Positions 1-9,929 of a stretch of DNA of 64,000 bases are shown in pieces. Source of the stretch: Streptomyces sp. NBC_01431 (lineage in GTDB: Bacteria; Actinomycetota; Actinomycetes; Streptomycetales; Streptomycetaceae); the NCBI RefSeq assembly GCF_036231355.1, contig NZ_CP109497.1:124001-188000 (forward strand). Reading direction: 5' to 3'. The notes under the pieces were generated by a model. It searched no databases and was not told where the DNA came from. It saw nothing but the letters and a program-made list of their open reading frames with translations. The translations under genes were made by a program, and so were the position numbers. How positions within the stretch are numbered: the stretch's first letter is position 1; every line of letters begins with the position of its first letter.

Positions 1-1
1 G

Positions 2-2407
2 TGGCGCTTCGCGCAGGTGATCCGGGAGCAGGGCGTGACCGTCGCCTGGGCCACCGCGCCGCTGTTCCACCGCATCGCCCAGGAGGACCCGACGGCCTTC
101 GGCCCGCTGGTCACTGTGCTGACCGGCGGCGACGTGGTGTCCCCCGGCCATGTGCGGCGGGTCCGCGAGGCCAACCCCTCGCTCACCGTCGTCAACGGCT
201 ACGGCCCGACCGAGAACACCACCTTCACCACCACGTTCCCCGTTCACGGGCACACCGAGGGCCCGCTGCCGATCGGCCGGCCGATTCCCGGCACGACGGT
301 GCGCGTCTGCGACGAGCAGGGCCGCCCGGTGCCCGCCGGATGCGTCGGCGAGCTGTACACCGGCGGCGTCGGAGTGGCCCGCGGCTATCTGGCCGACCCC
401 GATCTCACGGCGCGGAAGTTCGTCCTGCTGGACGGAGAACGCCACTACCGCACCGGCGACATGGTGCACGCCACCGAGGACGGGCTGCTGCACTTCCACG
501 GCCGCCAGGACGACCAGGTCAAGATCCGCGGCCATCTCGTGGAGCTCGCCGAGGTCAACGCCGCCTTGCGGGCGGTACCGGGCGTGGCCGACGCGCACAC
601 CCGCGTCGTCGGCGAGGCGGGCGAGGAGCGCTCGCTGGCCGCGTACGTGGTGGCACCCGGCATCGAGACCGCGGCGCTGCGGCGCACACTGCGCGAGCGG
701 CTGCCGCAGTACCTGTGCCCGGACCGTTTCGTGCTGCTCGACCGGCTGCCCCTGACGTCGAGCGGCAAGGTGGACTGGCGGTCCCTGCCACCTGCCACGG
801 CCGCCCCGGCGCCGGAGCGCGCGGGCCACGAACTCACCGCCGGACAAGCCCGGTTGGCCGAGCTGTGGGCCGACGTCCTGGACACCGATGCCGCGGGCAT
901 CGGCCCGGACTCGGACTTCTTCGAACTCGGCGGCAACTCGCTGCTCCTGGGTGTCCTGATCGGCCGGCTCGCCCGGGAGGGCGTGGTGGTGCGTTACGCG
1001 GAGGCGATCGCGACGCCCTCACTCGCCGCGATGGCCGGCACGGTCGCCACCTCTAGCTCCGCCCCGGTGCCGGCCGTCCCCCGCCCGGCACCGGGTGCGG
1101 TACCCCTCCACCCGCAGCAGCAGGGTCTGTTCGCGATCTGGCAGGCCGATCCCGAGTCGTTGACGTACAACATCCCGGTGCGCCTGGAGCTGACCGGGCC
1201 GGTGGACGCCGAACGGCTGCGAGCGGCGCTGACCACCCTGGTGGCCCGGCACGAGGCGCTGCGGATGCAGTTCACCGTCGACGCCGACGGTGTCAGCCAG
1301 GAGCCGGCCCCGCCCGCGGCACCGGAGTTCACGTTTCTGCCCGCGCCGGACGAGGCGGCCGTCGCCGGGTTCGTACGCCCCTTCAGGCCGCACCGTCCCG
1401 ACGGAACTCCCCTGCTGCGGGCCCTGCTGGTGCGCACCTCGGATCCCGACCGGCACGACCTCCACCTCGACACCCACCACGCGGTATTCGACGGGGTCTC
1501 GCTGCGCATCCTGGTCGAGGAGCTGCTGGCCGCGTACGCGGGCGAGCCGCTTCCCGAGCGGCCGGCGGACTACCGGGCGGCGGCGCGGTGGGCCCACGAC
1601 CGGGCCGCCGACGGGGACGACGCGCCCGACGAGGCTTACTGGCTGCGGCAGTTGGCGGACGTGCCCACCGAGCCGCTGCTTCCGGTGGATCACCCGCGCG
1701 GACCGGTCCGGGCCACCCGGGGAGCGGTGGTCAGCGCCGTGCTTGAGGCCGAGCGCTGCGCCGAGGTGCGCGCGGCGGCGCGCCAACACCGCACGACGGC
1801 GTTCGGGGTGCTGTTCGCCGGGTGGGCCGCGACGCTGGCCCGGATCTCCGGGCGCCGCGACTTCACCATCGGCACACCCACCAGCGGGCGCGTCCATCCT
1901 CATCTCGACGCCGTCGTGGGCATGTTCGTGAACACGGCTTGTCTGCGGGTGCGGCTGGACGACGGCGCGGCCACCCTGGGCGATCTGGTGGCGCAGGCGG
2001 ACCGGCTGGCCCGCGAGGCGCTCACGCACCAGGGGCCCCCGTTCCCCCAACTGGCACAGCGGCTCGGGGTGTTGCCCGAGCCGGGGCGCAACCCGCTGTT
2101 CGACGTGCTGTTCGCGCTCCAGGACATCGACTTCCACGTGGTGCGCCGGGCCGGGCTGACCGCCCGTACCGAACTGGTCAATCCGGGGACCACCCGCTTC
2201 GACCTCAACCTCCAGGCGTATCTGCGCCCCGACGCGCTGCGGCTCGACCTGGAGTACGCGACCGACCTCTACGACAGCGCCTCGGCCCAGTGGCTGCTCG
2301 ACGCGTATCTGGAGGCCGTGACCGAGCTGCTCGACGATCCAGCGGCCCCCGTGATTCGGGCGAGCCGCACGACACCGGCCGCCGACGTCCCGGACTTCGA
2401 CCTGTGA
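2..2407 (+). CDS. NRPS, 5'-truncated by window edge (A-T-C)
   Basis: C-terminal 801 residues of a nonribosomal peptide synthetase; the gene starts upstream of the window. In order: the second half of an adenylation domain (NGYGPTENTTF near residue 70, the YRTGD core motif near 150, SSGKVDW near 255), a peptidyl carrier domain with its phosphopantetheine Ser in LGGNSLL near residue 310, and a complete condensation domain whose active-site motif HHAVFDG lies near residue 493. The first half of the A domain is missing, so its substrate cannot be read. The protein ends with the C domain and has no thioesterase, so it should pass its chain to the NRPS that starts 29 bases downstream. The next gene itself begins with only the back half of a C domain. 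Confidence 0.93.
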   Translation, partial: WRFAQVIREQGVTVAWATAPLFHRIAQEDPTAFGPLVTVLTGGDVVSPGHVRRVREANPSLTVVNGYGPTENTTFTTTFPVHGHTEGPLPIGRPIPGTTVRVCDEQGRPVPAGCVGELYTGGVGVARGYLADPDLTARKFVLLDGERHYRTGDMVHATEDGLLHFHGRQDDQVKIRGHLVELAEVNAALRAVPGVADAHTRVVGEAGEERSLAAYVVAPGIETAALRRTLRERLPQYLCPDRFVLLDRLPLTSSGKVDWRSLPPATAAPAPERAGHELTAGQARLAELWADVLDTDAAGIGPDSDFFELGGNSLLLGVLIGRLAREGVVVRYAEAIATPSLAAMAGTVATSSSAPVPAVPRPAPGAVPLHPQQQGLFAIWQADPESLTYNIPVRLELTGPVDAERLRAALTTLVARHEALRMQFTVDADGVSQEPAPPAAPEFTFLPAPDEAAVAGFVRPFRPHRPDGTPLLRALLVRTSDPDRHDLHLDTHHAVFDGVSLRILVEELLAAYAGEPLPERPADYRAAARWAHDRAADGDDAPDEAYWLRQLADVPTEPLLPVDHPRGPVRATRGAVVSAVLEAERCAEVRAAARQHRTTAFGVLFAGWAATLARISGRRDFTIGTPTSGRVHPHLDAVVGMFVNTACLRVRLDDGAATLGDLVAQADRLAREALTHQGPPFPQLAQRLGVLPEPGRNPLFDVLFALQDIDFHVVRRAGLTARTELVNPGTTRFDLNLQAYLRPDALRLDLEYATDLYDSASAQWLLDAYLEAVTELLDDPAAPVIRASRTTPAADVPDFDL

Positions 2408-2436
2408 GGGCCGCCGAAGTGGACACGAAGGGAACC

Positions 2437-5400
2437 ATGAGCACCGCGTTCGAGCTCAGCCGAGCCATCCACACCTTCCCGGAGCAGACCGCGTACTGGT
2501 CCGCCCGCCTCGCCGGCTGGGAGCAGCCCACGCTCCTGCCGCGCGACTTCCTGGCGCACGCGGCCGAGCCCTCCCACGACCAGGTCCGGGTGCCGCTCCC
2601 CGCCGACTGCGCCGCCCGCTGCCGCACCCTGGTCAAGAACCGGCCCGCACTGGCGCAGGTACTCGTCACGGCCGTCGTCGCGGTGCTGGGTGCCCGAGCC
2701 ACCGACACCGAGCAGGTGCAGGTGGTGACCGCGCACCGGCCCTCCCCCACGGCAGCCGCCGTCGCCTTCCCGGTGGGTCTGACGATCACCCGGCAGACCA
2801 CCCCGCGCGAGCTGCTCGCCGCCACCCGGGCCGCGTACCAGGAGGCGACCGCGCACCTGGACGTGCCGGTGGACCACCTGATGCGCACGGAGGGGTACGC
2901 GCCCACCGATCTCGCGGCGGGTGTCGACGGGGAACTCTCCGCGGCGCGGGCCGATGACGCCGGGTGCGTGATCAAGGTCGACGTACAACTGAGCGCGCAG
3001 GAGCCGCAGTTGGTGCTGCGTCACCGTGCCGACCTGTTCACCGCGGACACCGCGCGGCGGCTGGCCGACGCCTGCGCCCGGCTGCTCGACGCGGTCACCC
3101 GCGACCCGGACGCTCCGCTGGCAGACCTCCTCGACGCCGCCCCCGCCGAGAGCGCCGCGATCGCCGGATTCAACGCCACCGCCCACGACTTCCCCGACGG
3201 CGTACCGCTCCACCACTTCCTGGAGCGGCGGGCGGCCGAGACTCCGCAGCTGGTCGCGATACGCGACGACGGCACCACGTACGCGGAACTGGACCGGCGT
3301 GCCAACCAGCTCGCGCACCGGCTGCGCGCCGCGGGCGTCGGGCCCGGCACGGTCGTCGGTGTGTGCCTGACGCGCTCACCGATCACCCTCACCGCGATCT
3401 ACGCGGTGCTGAAGGCGGGCGGGGCCTACCTCCCGATCGACCCGACGCTGCCCGCCAACCGCGTCGCCTACATGCTGGAGCACAGCCGCACGGACATCGT
3501 CATCGGCGACGCCACGACGCGGGACGCACTTCCGGCCACCAAGACGTTCCTCGACGTGAGCGAACCGGGCGCCTTCGACGGCGACTTGGCCGCCCCCGAG
3601 GGCGGCGCGGGGCCGGACGACCTGTGCTACGTCATCTACACCTCCGGCTCCACCGGCCGCCCCAAGGGGGTCATGCTGGAGCACCGGGCCGTCGTCAACC
3701 GGCTGGTGTGGATGCAGCGCGCGTATCCGCTGACCACCGATGACGTGATCCTGCACAAGACGCCGTTCACCTTCGACGTCTCGGTGTGGGAGATCTTCTG
3801 GTGGACGCTCGCCGGGGCGTCCGTCTGCACCCTCGCCTCGGGCGCGGAGAAGGACCCCGCGGCGCTGGTCGCCCGGATCGGCGAACACCGCGCCACCGTC
3901 ATGCACTTCGTTCCGTCGATGCTCCAGGTGTTCCTCCAGTACGTGGGCCACAGCACCGGCGCGCTGGCATCGCTGCGCCGGGTGTTCGCAAGCGGCGAGG
4001 CCCTCGGCACGTCACACGCCGTCCGCTTCGCCGAGCTGCTGACCGGCCCGCTCGGCGTCGAGCTCGTCAACCTGTACGGCCCGACCGAGGCGGCCGTCGA
4101 CGTCACGTACTTCCCGTGCGCGGCCCTGGATGCGCGGTTCCCCGTACCGTTGGGGCGTCCGATCGACAACATCGTCCTGAGGGTGCGCACCCGCGCCGGC
4201 ACCACCGCTCCGATCGGGACCCCGGGCGAGCTGTGCATCGGCGGAGCCGGGCTGGCCCGCGGATATCTGAGCGCTCCGGAGCTGACCGCCGAACGGTTCG
4301 TCGACGACCCGCGGCTGCCGGGCGGGCGCGGCTATCGCACCGGTGACCTGGCCCGCTGGCTGCCGGACGGGACGCTGGAATACCTGGGCCGGATCGACAC
4401 CCAGGTCAAGATCCGCGGCTACCGCATCGAGACCGCGGAGATCGAGCACGTCGCCGAGTCCACGCCCGGTGTCGCCGCCTGCGCCGTCCTCGCGCTCGAC
4501 GACGGCACGGACCGCAGCCTGTGCGCGTACGTGGTGCCCGGCACGGGCTACGACGAGGCGACGGTGCGCGACCGGCTCGCGGCCGAACTGCCCGCGTACA
4601 TGGTCCCGCAGTTCGTCGTCGCCCTGCCCGCCATCCCCACCACCCACAACGGCAAGCGCGACGTCAAAGCCTTCCCGCCGCCGCCCCGGACCACCGCCGA
4701 AAGCTCGGGAGACGCTCCGACGAGCCCGGTCGCGGTCCGCCTCGCGGAGATCTGGGCGCGCGTGCTGGGTGTGGAGAGCATCGGCATGGAGGACAACTTC
4801 TTCGCCCTGGGCGGGGATTCGATCAAGATCGTGCGGGTGCTGGCCGAGGCGCAGCACAGCGGGCTCGACTTCTCCTTCCAGGATCTGTTCGCCCATCCCA
4901 CGCTCGCCGGGCTGGAGCCGCGCGTACGCCAGGGCACTTCGGACGCCGAGGCGGTCGAGGAGGCGAGCCTGCTCGACCCCGACGACGCCCGCCGGCTGCC
5001 GCCGGACGCCGAGGCCGCCTATCCCCTGTCCGCGTTGCAGGCCGGTCTGCTGTACGAGGTGGAGCTGACCGGAAACCGGCCCGGCCTCTACCACGACGTC
5101 GTCAGTTTCCGCATTGACGAACCCGTCGTCCTGGACGCCTTCCGGGCCGCGGCCGCCGCGGTCGCCGCCCGCCATCCGATGCTGCGCACCTCGCTGCACG
5201 TCTCCGGCTACCGCGAGCCGCTGCAAATCGTGCACGCCGACACGCCTGACCTGGTCGAGGTCACGGACCTGTCGGAACTGGACGAGGCAGCACAGGAAAG
5301 GGAACTGGCCGCCTTCTACGACGATGAACTGGCCCGCGGCTTCAGCCCCGAAGACGGCGGCCTGGTGCGCGTCCGGCTGCATCTGCTGGGCGAGCGCGGC

Positions 5401-8400
5401 TACCAGTACAGCCTCAGCTACCACGCGGCCGCGCTGGACGGGTGGAGCGTCAGCGTGGTCCACCACGACCTGTTCGCCGCCTACTTGGCGCTGCGCGCGG
5501 GCAGGGCTCCCGAGTTCGCCCCGTTGAGCTCCGACTACCAGGGATTCGTACGCCTGGAGCGCGCCGCGGTGGCATCGGCGGACAGCCGTGACTTCTGGCA
5601 GGGCCTGCTCGACGACCACGAGGGTGCCCGGCTGCCGCGGTACCCCTTCGACCCGGCGGGCGCCCGCGGCGTGGCCATGCACGACGTCGCGCTGGACGGC
5701 CCGGTCCCGGCCGCGGTCGAGCGCGTCGCCGAGCGGCTGAACGTGCCGGTGAAGTCGGTCCTGATGGCGGCGCACGTGGCGGTCCTCGTCTTCGTCACCG
5801 GCTCCGGCGACGTGCTGACCGGCTACGAGCACAGCGGTCGGCCGGAGGTCGTCGGGGGCGACCGGATCGCCGGTCTGTTCCTCAACTCGGTGCCGTTCCG
5901 GGTCCGCCTCACCGACGGCAGCTGGGCCGATCTGGTGCGGGAGGTGTACCGCGCGGAAACGGAACTGCTGCCCCACCGGCGCTACCCGATGGGCGAGATG
6001 AAGCGCGTGCGGCAGGTCCAGGAGCCCTTGTTCGAGGCCGTCTTCAACTTCACCCACTTCCACGTGCTGGACGATCTGCGCCGCGACCACGGGCTGCGCC
6101 TGGAACGCAGCCGGGTCGCCAGCGAGACGGAGTTCCCCTTCCGCGCCGAGTTCTGGCAGGACGCCTTCAGCGGCGAGGTCGCGCTGTCGCTGCACTACCA
6201 CCGCGACGTGTTCCCGCCCGAGCAGATCGAGCGGATCGCCGGCTACTACCGGCGCGCCCTGGAGCTGCTGACCACGGAGCCCGAGTCCGCGCACCGCGGT
6301 GCGACGCTGATGGGCGACGACGAGCTGGAACTGCTCACGGAGCGGCTGGCCGGACCCGCGCGGGAGCTGCCCAGCGGCGGAGTGCTCGGCCTTTTCGCCG
6401 CACAGGTCGCGGCCCGGCCCGACGAGATCGCCGTACGCCACCGCGCGACCTCGCTGACCTACCGCGAACTGGACGCCGCCTCCGCCCACTTGGCTGCCCG
6501 ACTGCACGCGGCGGGGGTGCGGGCGGGTGACGTGGTCGCCACCCCGATGGACCGCGGAGTTCCGTGGGCGGTGAGCGTCCTGGCCCTGCTGCGGCTCGGC
6601 GCGGTCTACCTGCCCCAGGAGCCGACCGATCCGGCGGCTCGGCTGCGCGCCATGCTGGCGCGGTCCGCGTGCCGGCACGTACTCACCGGCGCCGGACACC
6701 GGGACACGCTGGTGAGCCGGCTGGCCGGTGACGGCGAAGACGCTCCCGCGGTGCTCTGCTACGAGGAGCTCATCGCCGAGCCGGCCGGGCGGTCCACACC
6801 CGGCGCGCCTCCCGGCCCCGGATCCCCGGCCTACCTGATCTTCACGTCCGGTTCGACCGGTGAGCCCAAGGGCGCGCTGATCCACCACGAGGGCATGCTC
6901 AACCACCTGCTCGCCAAGATCGACGATCTGGGGATGGGCCCCTCGGACGTGGTGGCGCAGGTGGCCACCCAGTGCTTCGACATCTCCGTGTGGCAGCTGC
7001 TCTCAGCCTGGCTGGTGGGCGGCCGTACGGTCGTCTTCGACGCCGAACTCGTCACCGATCTGCCCGGTTTCGCCCGTGCCCTTGAGGACGAGGCCGTCAG
7101 CGTCCTGGAGGTCGTGCCCTCGTTCCTGGACGCGCTGCTCGGCGAACTCGACGACCGTCCGCGGGCATTGTCCGCGCTGCGCTGGAACCTGGTCACCGGC
7201 GAGGCCTTCCCGCCCGCGCTGACCCACGGCTGGTTCGAGCGCTACGACGTGCCGATGGTCAACGCCTATGGGCCGACCGAGACTTCGGACGACGTCACCC
7301 ACCACGTGCTGACCGGTCCGGCGACCGGGGAGCGCGTACCGGTGGGCCGACCCATCGCCAACACCAACATCCACATCGTCGACGCCGAGGGCCGGCACGT
7401 TCCGTTCGGCACCTACGGCGAGATCCTGGTGACGGGCACGGGCGTCGGGCTCGGCTACCTCAACGACCCCGAGCGCACCGCGCGAGCCTTCGTCCCCAAC
7501 ACCCTCGACGCGCTGTCCTCGACGTCCGGACAGCTCTACCGCACCGGTGACATCGGACGCTGGCTGCCGGGCGGGGTGCTGGACTGCGCCGGGCGGCGCG
7601 ACCACCAGACGAAGCTGCGGGGCTTCAGGATCGAGCTGAGCGAGGTGGAGGGGGCGCTGGCCGCGGTGCCGGGCGTGGACCACGCCGTGGCACTGGTACG
7701 CGGCGACGGCGGCCGGGACCGGCTGGCCGCCTGGTACACGGGCACCGCCGAGCCCGCTCCCCAGGAGCTGTCGGCCGCGCTCGCGCGGATGCTGCCCCGG
7801 TACATGCTGCCGGACGTCTTCGAGCGGCTTGAGAGCTTCCCCGTGACGCGGAACGGGAAGGTGGACCGCGCCGCGCTGAGCCGCCGCCCGCTCGCCGACC
7901 GGAACCCGGCCGCGGTCGAACCGCCCGCGAACCCCGTGGAGTCGGCGATGGTCGCGGCGTTCGCCGAGATCCTGAGCCTGCCCGCGGACACCGTCTCGGT
8001 CACCGCCGGGTTCTTCGACCTCGGCGGCCACTCGCTGGCCGCGATGCGACTCGCGGCCAAGCTGGACGGGGTGACGCTGCGGGACGTGGTGGCCCATCCG
8101 ACCGCGCGGGCGCTGGCCGAACTGGCCGCCGCCCGTACCGAACCGGCCGGGGCCGAACCGGCCGGGCACGCCCCGGCGGCGGGCCGCAACGCCATCGGTC
8201 TCACCGATCTGACCGCGGCCGCCGGTCTTGAGGTCTCCGGACCCCCGGCCACGGTCGTGTGCTTCCCCTTCGCGGGCGGAACGGCCGTCAGCTATCTCGA
8301 ATTCACCAGGGCGCTGCACCGGGCGGGGGCTCCCGTGCGGGTGCTCTGCGCCGACTTCGGCGACGCCCTGGCCGACGGAGGCGACGCGCGGGAACTGGCC

Positions 8401-8943
8401 GCCGCGATAGCCGACCGCGCCGAGGGGCCCGTGGTGCTCCTGGGGCACTCGGCGGGTGCCGCACCGGCCCTGGACACCGCGTTCGCGCTCCGCCGTACCG
8501 GCCGGGAGCCCGCGCACGTCTTCGTGGTCGCGTCGCTGCCGCGGTCCGACGACCCGGCGGCCTACGACCCCGACGAGGCCCTGCGACGGAGCGACGAGGA
8601 GGTGTGGCAGTGGCTCGGGCAGAACACCGGCCTGGACACCGCCGTACTGCCGGCCGCCGGGATGCAGCGGCTCGCCCGGGACTTCCGCCGGGACTCGGCC
8701 GCCGCGGCCCGGTCCTGGGCGCGGCTGCTGGCCCTGGTGGGGGACACCGCGCTCGACTGCCCGCTCACGCTGCTGCTCGCCGCGGACGACCCCCTCACCC
8801 AGGACCACGAACAGCACGTGCACCGCTGGGCCCGTCTCACCCGCGAGCTCGACCTGAGCATCGTCGGTCACGGCGGCCACCACCTCAACGCGACCCGGCC
8901 GGACTTCCTGGCCGAGCGGATAAGAAAGGCGGTCCGCCCGTGA
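2437..8943 (+). CDS. NRPS: half C - A(Ser) - T - C - A(diamino acid) - T - TE
   Basis: 2168-residue NRPS that terminates the assembly line. Residues 1-215 match only the C-terminal lobe of a condensation domain and lack HHxxxDG. A1 follows (YTSGSTGRPKG near 400; THNGKRD near 738); its pocket residues D,V,W,H,F,S,L,V match the known serine code (as in EntF). PCP1 (LGGDSIK near 794) leads to a C domain (YPLSALQ near 861) whose core motif is HAAALDG near 995, so the second, catalytic His is Ala. A2 (FTSGSTGEPKG near 1467; TRNGKVD near 1805) has pocket D,I,W,E,L,T,A,D, which resembles codes I recall for diaminobutyrate-type residues. Dap is therefore plausible, given the SbnA/SbnB genes next door. 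PCP2 is LGGHSLA near 1863 and the thioesterase nucleophile is GHSAG near 2005. ATG 2437 follows GAAGGGAA. Substrate calls are by eye. Confidence 0.93.
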   Translation: MSTAFELSRAIHTFPEQTAYWSARLAGWEQPTLLPRDFLAHAAEPSHDQVRVPLPADCAARCRTLVKNRPALAQVLVTAVVAVLGARATDTEQVQVVTAHRPSPTAAAVAFPVGLTITRQTTPRELLAATRAAYQEATAHLDVPVDHLMRTEGYAPTDLAAGVDGELSAARADDAGCVIKVDVQLSAQEPQLVLRHRADLFTADTARRLADACARLLDAVTRDPDAPLADLLDAAPAESAAIAGFNATAHDFPDGVPLHHFLERRAAETPQLVAIRDDGTTYAELDRRANQLAHRLRAAGVGPGTVVGVCLTRSPITLTAIYAVLKAGGAYLPIDPTLPANRVAYMLEHSRTDIVIGDATTRDALPATKTFLDVSEPGAFDGDLAAPEGGAGPDDLCYVIYTSGSTGRPKGVMLEHRAVVNRLVWMQRAYPLTTDDVILHKTPFTFDVSVWEIFWWTLAGASVCTLASGAEKDPAALVARIGEHRATVMHFVPSMLQVFLQYVGHSTGALASLRRVFASGEALGTSHAVRFAELLTGPLGVELVNLYGPTEAAVDVTYFPCAALDARFPVPLGRPIDNIVLRVRTRAGTTAPIGTPGELCIGGAGLARGYLSAPELTAERFVDDPRLPGGRGYRTGDLARWLPDGTLEYLGRIDTQVKIRGYRIETAEIEHVAESTPGVAACAVLALDDGTDRSLCAYVVPGTGYDEATVRDRLAAELPAYMVPQFVVALPAIPTTHNGKRDVKAFPPPPRTTAESSGDAPTSPVAVRLAEIWARVLGVESIGMEDNFFALGGDSIKIVRVLAEAQHSGLDFSFQDLFAHPTLAGLEPRVRQGTSDAEAVEEASLLDPDDARRLPPDAEAAYPLSALQAGLLYEVELTGNRPGLYHDVVSFRIDEPVVLDAFRAAAAAVAARHPMLRTSLHVSGYREPLQIVHADTPDLVEVTDLSELDEAAQERELAAFYDDELARGFSPEDGGLVRVRLHLLGERGYQYSLSYHAAALDGWSVSVVHHDLFAAYLALRAGRAPEFAPLSSDYQGFVRLERAAVASADSRDFWQGLLDDHEGARLPRYPFDPAGARGVAMHDVALDGPVPAAVERVAERLNVPVKSVLMAAHVAVLVFVTGSGDVLTGYEHSGRPEVVGGDRIAGLFLNSVPFRVRLTDGSWADLVREVYRAETELLPHRRYPMGEMKRVRQVQEPLFEAVFNFTHFHVLDDLRRDHGLRLERSRVASETEFPFRAEFWQDAFSGEVALSLHYHRDVFPPEQIERIAGYYRRALELLTTEPESAHRGATLMGDDELELLTERLAGPARELPSGGVLGLFAAQVAARPDEIAVRHRATSLTYRELDAASAHLAARLHAAGVRAGDVVATPMDRGVPWAVSVLALLRLGAVYLPQEPTDPAARLRAMLARSACRHVLTGAGHRDTLVSRLAGDGEDAPAVLCYEELIAEPAGRSTPGAPPGPGSPAYLIFTSGSTGEPKGALIHHEGMLNHLLAKIDDLGMGPSDVVAQVATQCFDISVWQLLSAWLVGGRTVVFDAELVTDLPGFARALEDEAVSVLEVVPSFLDALLGELDDRPRALSALRWNLVTGEAFPPALTHGWFERYDVPMVNAYGPTETSDDVTHHVLTGPATGERVPVGRPIANTNIHIVDAEGRHVPFGTYGEILVTGTGVGLGYLNDPERTARAFVPNTLDALSSTSGQLYRTGDIGRWLPGGVLDCAGRRDHQTKLRGFRIELSEVEGALAAVPGVDHAVALVRGDGGRDRLAAWYTGTAEPAPQELSAALARMLPRYMLPDVFERLESFPVTRNGKVDRAALSRRPLADRNPAAVEPPANPVESAMVAAFAEILSLPADTVSVTAGFFDLGGHSLAAMRLAAKLDGVTLRDVVAHPTARALAELAAARTEPAGAEPAGHAPAAGRNAIGLTDLTAAAGLEVSGPPATVVCFPFAGGTAVSYLEFTRALHRAGAPVRVLCADFGDALADGGDARELAAAIADRAEGPVVLLGHSAGAAPALDTAFALRRTGREPAHVFVVASLPRSDDPAAYDPDEALRRSDEEVWQWLGQNTGLDTAVLPAAGMQRLARDFRRDSAAAARSWARLLALVGDTALDCPLTLLLAADDPLTQDHEQHVHRWARLTRELDLSIVGHGGHHLNATRPDFLAERIRKAVRP

Positions 8944-9929
8944 GGGCGCAGGGTGCCTACGAACTGGGAGCGCCACACGCCTTCCTCGAACTGCCGGAAT
9001 TCGCCGGTGAGTTCACCACCCACCTGAAACTCGAAGGACTCAACCCGGCCGGTTCGATCAAGCTCAAGGCGGCGCGGGCGATGGTCGAGGACGCCGAGGC
9101 GGACGGCGTCCTCAAGCGGGGGTCCCGACTGATCGAGTCGACCTCCGGGAACCTCGGGATGGCGCTGGCGTCCGTGTGCGCCGCCAAGGGCTTCCACCTC
9201 ACGGTGATCACCGATCCGAACGCCAACGAGAACAGCATCCGCTTCATGCGCGCGATGGGAGCGGAGGTGACGGTGGTGACCGAGCAGGACTCCAACGGCG
9301 GTTTCCTCCAGACCCGCATCCGCCTGCTCCACCAACTCCTGGCGGAGGACCCGTCGTTGGTGTGGCTCAACCAGTACACGAATCCGGCCAACCCCGGTGC
9401 TCACCGCGAAGGCACCGCCGTGGAGATCTTCCAGGGCTTCGGGGAGCCCGACTGGCTGTTCATCGGCACGGGCACCAGCGGCACGCTGATGGGGTGCGTC
9501 GAGTACGTACGTGACGCGCGGGCGTCCACCCGCGTCGTGGCCGTGGACACCCTGGGCTCGGTGACCTTCGGCGGGCCGCCGGGGCGGCGGTGGATACCGG
9601 GGCTCGGGTCGAGCCGCCGGCCGGAGCTCTTCCGCGACGACGGGTCTTTCGACAAGGTCCTGGTCGAGGAGCGGGACACCGTCATGATGTGCCGTCACGT
9701 GGCCAGGACGTACGGCCTGCTGCTCGGCGGCTCCACCGGGACCGTACTGGCCGCGGTGCGGTCCATGCGCGACGTGATCCCGCCCGGCGCCACCGTGCTC
9801 GCCATCTCCCCCGACCTGGGCGACCGCTACCTGAACACCGTGTACGACGACGACTGGGTGTGCGACCGCTTCGGGGTGACCGATCTGATCGACATCGAAA
9901 CCACTGGCATGACAAGGGCACAGGCATGA
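8940..9929 (+). CDS. sbnA: SbnA-like N-(2-amino-2-carboxyethyl)-L-glutamate synthase
   Basis: 329-residue PLP enzyme of the cysteine synthase fold. The SbnA family condenses O-phospho-L-serine with L-glutamate, the first step of L-2,3-diaminopropionate synthesis. Family hallmarks seen: GLNPAGSIKLKAA near residue 35 with the PLP lysine, the STSGNLGMALASVCAAKG loop, ITDPNANENSIRFM, and the C-terminal glycine-rich phosphate loop LLLGGSTGTV. GTG 8940 overlaps the NRPS stop by four bases, so translation is probably coupled; an ATG is absent at this point in frame. The SbnB-like gene follows directly, which separates it from housekeeping cysteine synthase or cystathionine beta-synthase. The Dap made is the likely substrate of the second A domain of the adjacent NRPS (inference). 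Confidence 0.93.
   Translation: MRAQGAYELGAPHAFLELPEFAGEFTTHLKLEGLNPAGSIKLKAARAMVEDAEADGVLKRGSRLIESTSGNLGMALASVCAAKGFHLTVITDPNANENSIRFMRAMGAEVTVVTEQDSNGGFLQTRIRLLHQLLAEDPSLVWLNQYTNPANPGAHREGTAVEIFQGFGEPDWLFIGTGTSGTLMGCVEYVRDARASTRVVAVDTLGSVTFGGPPGRRWIPGLGSSRRPELFRDDGSFDKVLVEERDTVMMCRHVARTYGLLLGGSTGTVLAAVRSMRDVIPPGATVLAISPDLGDRYLNTVYDDDWVCDRFGVTDLIDIETTGMTRAQA

Noticed and set aside
4012..6906. 964-codon open frame on the minus strand inside the second NRPS
   Set aside because: It is antisense to well-defined A, T and C domains, is rich in Arg, Gly and Gln, and shows no domain. Long antisense frames are normal in high-GC DNA.
7003..8976. 657-codon minus-strand open frame opposite the A2-T-TE region
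   Set aside because: Antisense to conserved NRPS motifs and low-complexity; no recognisable family.
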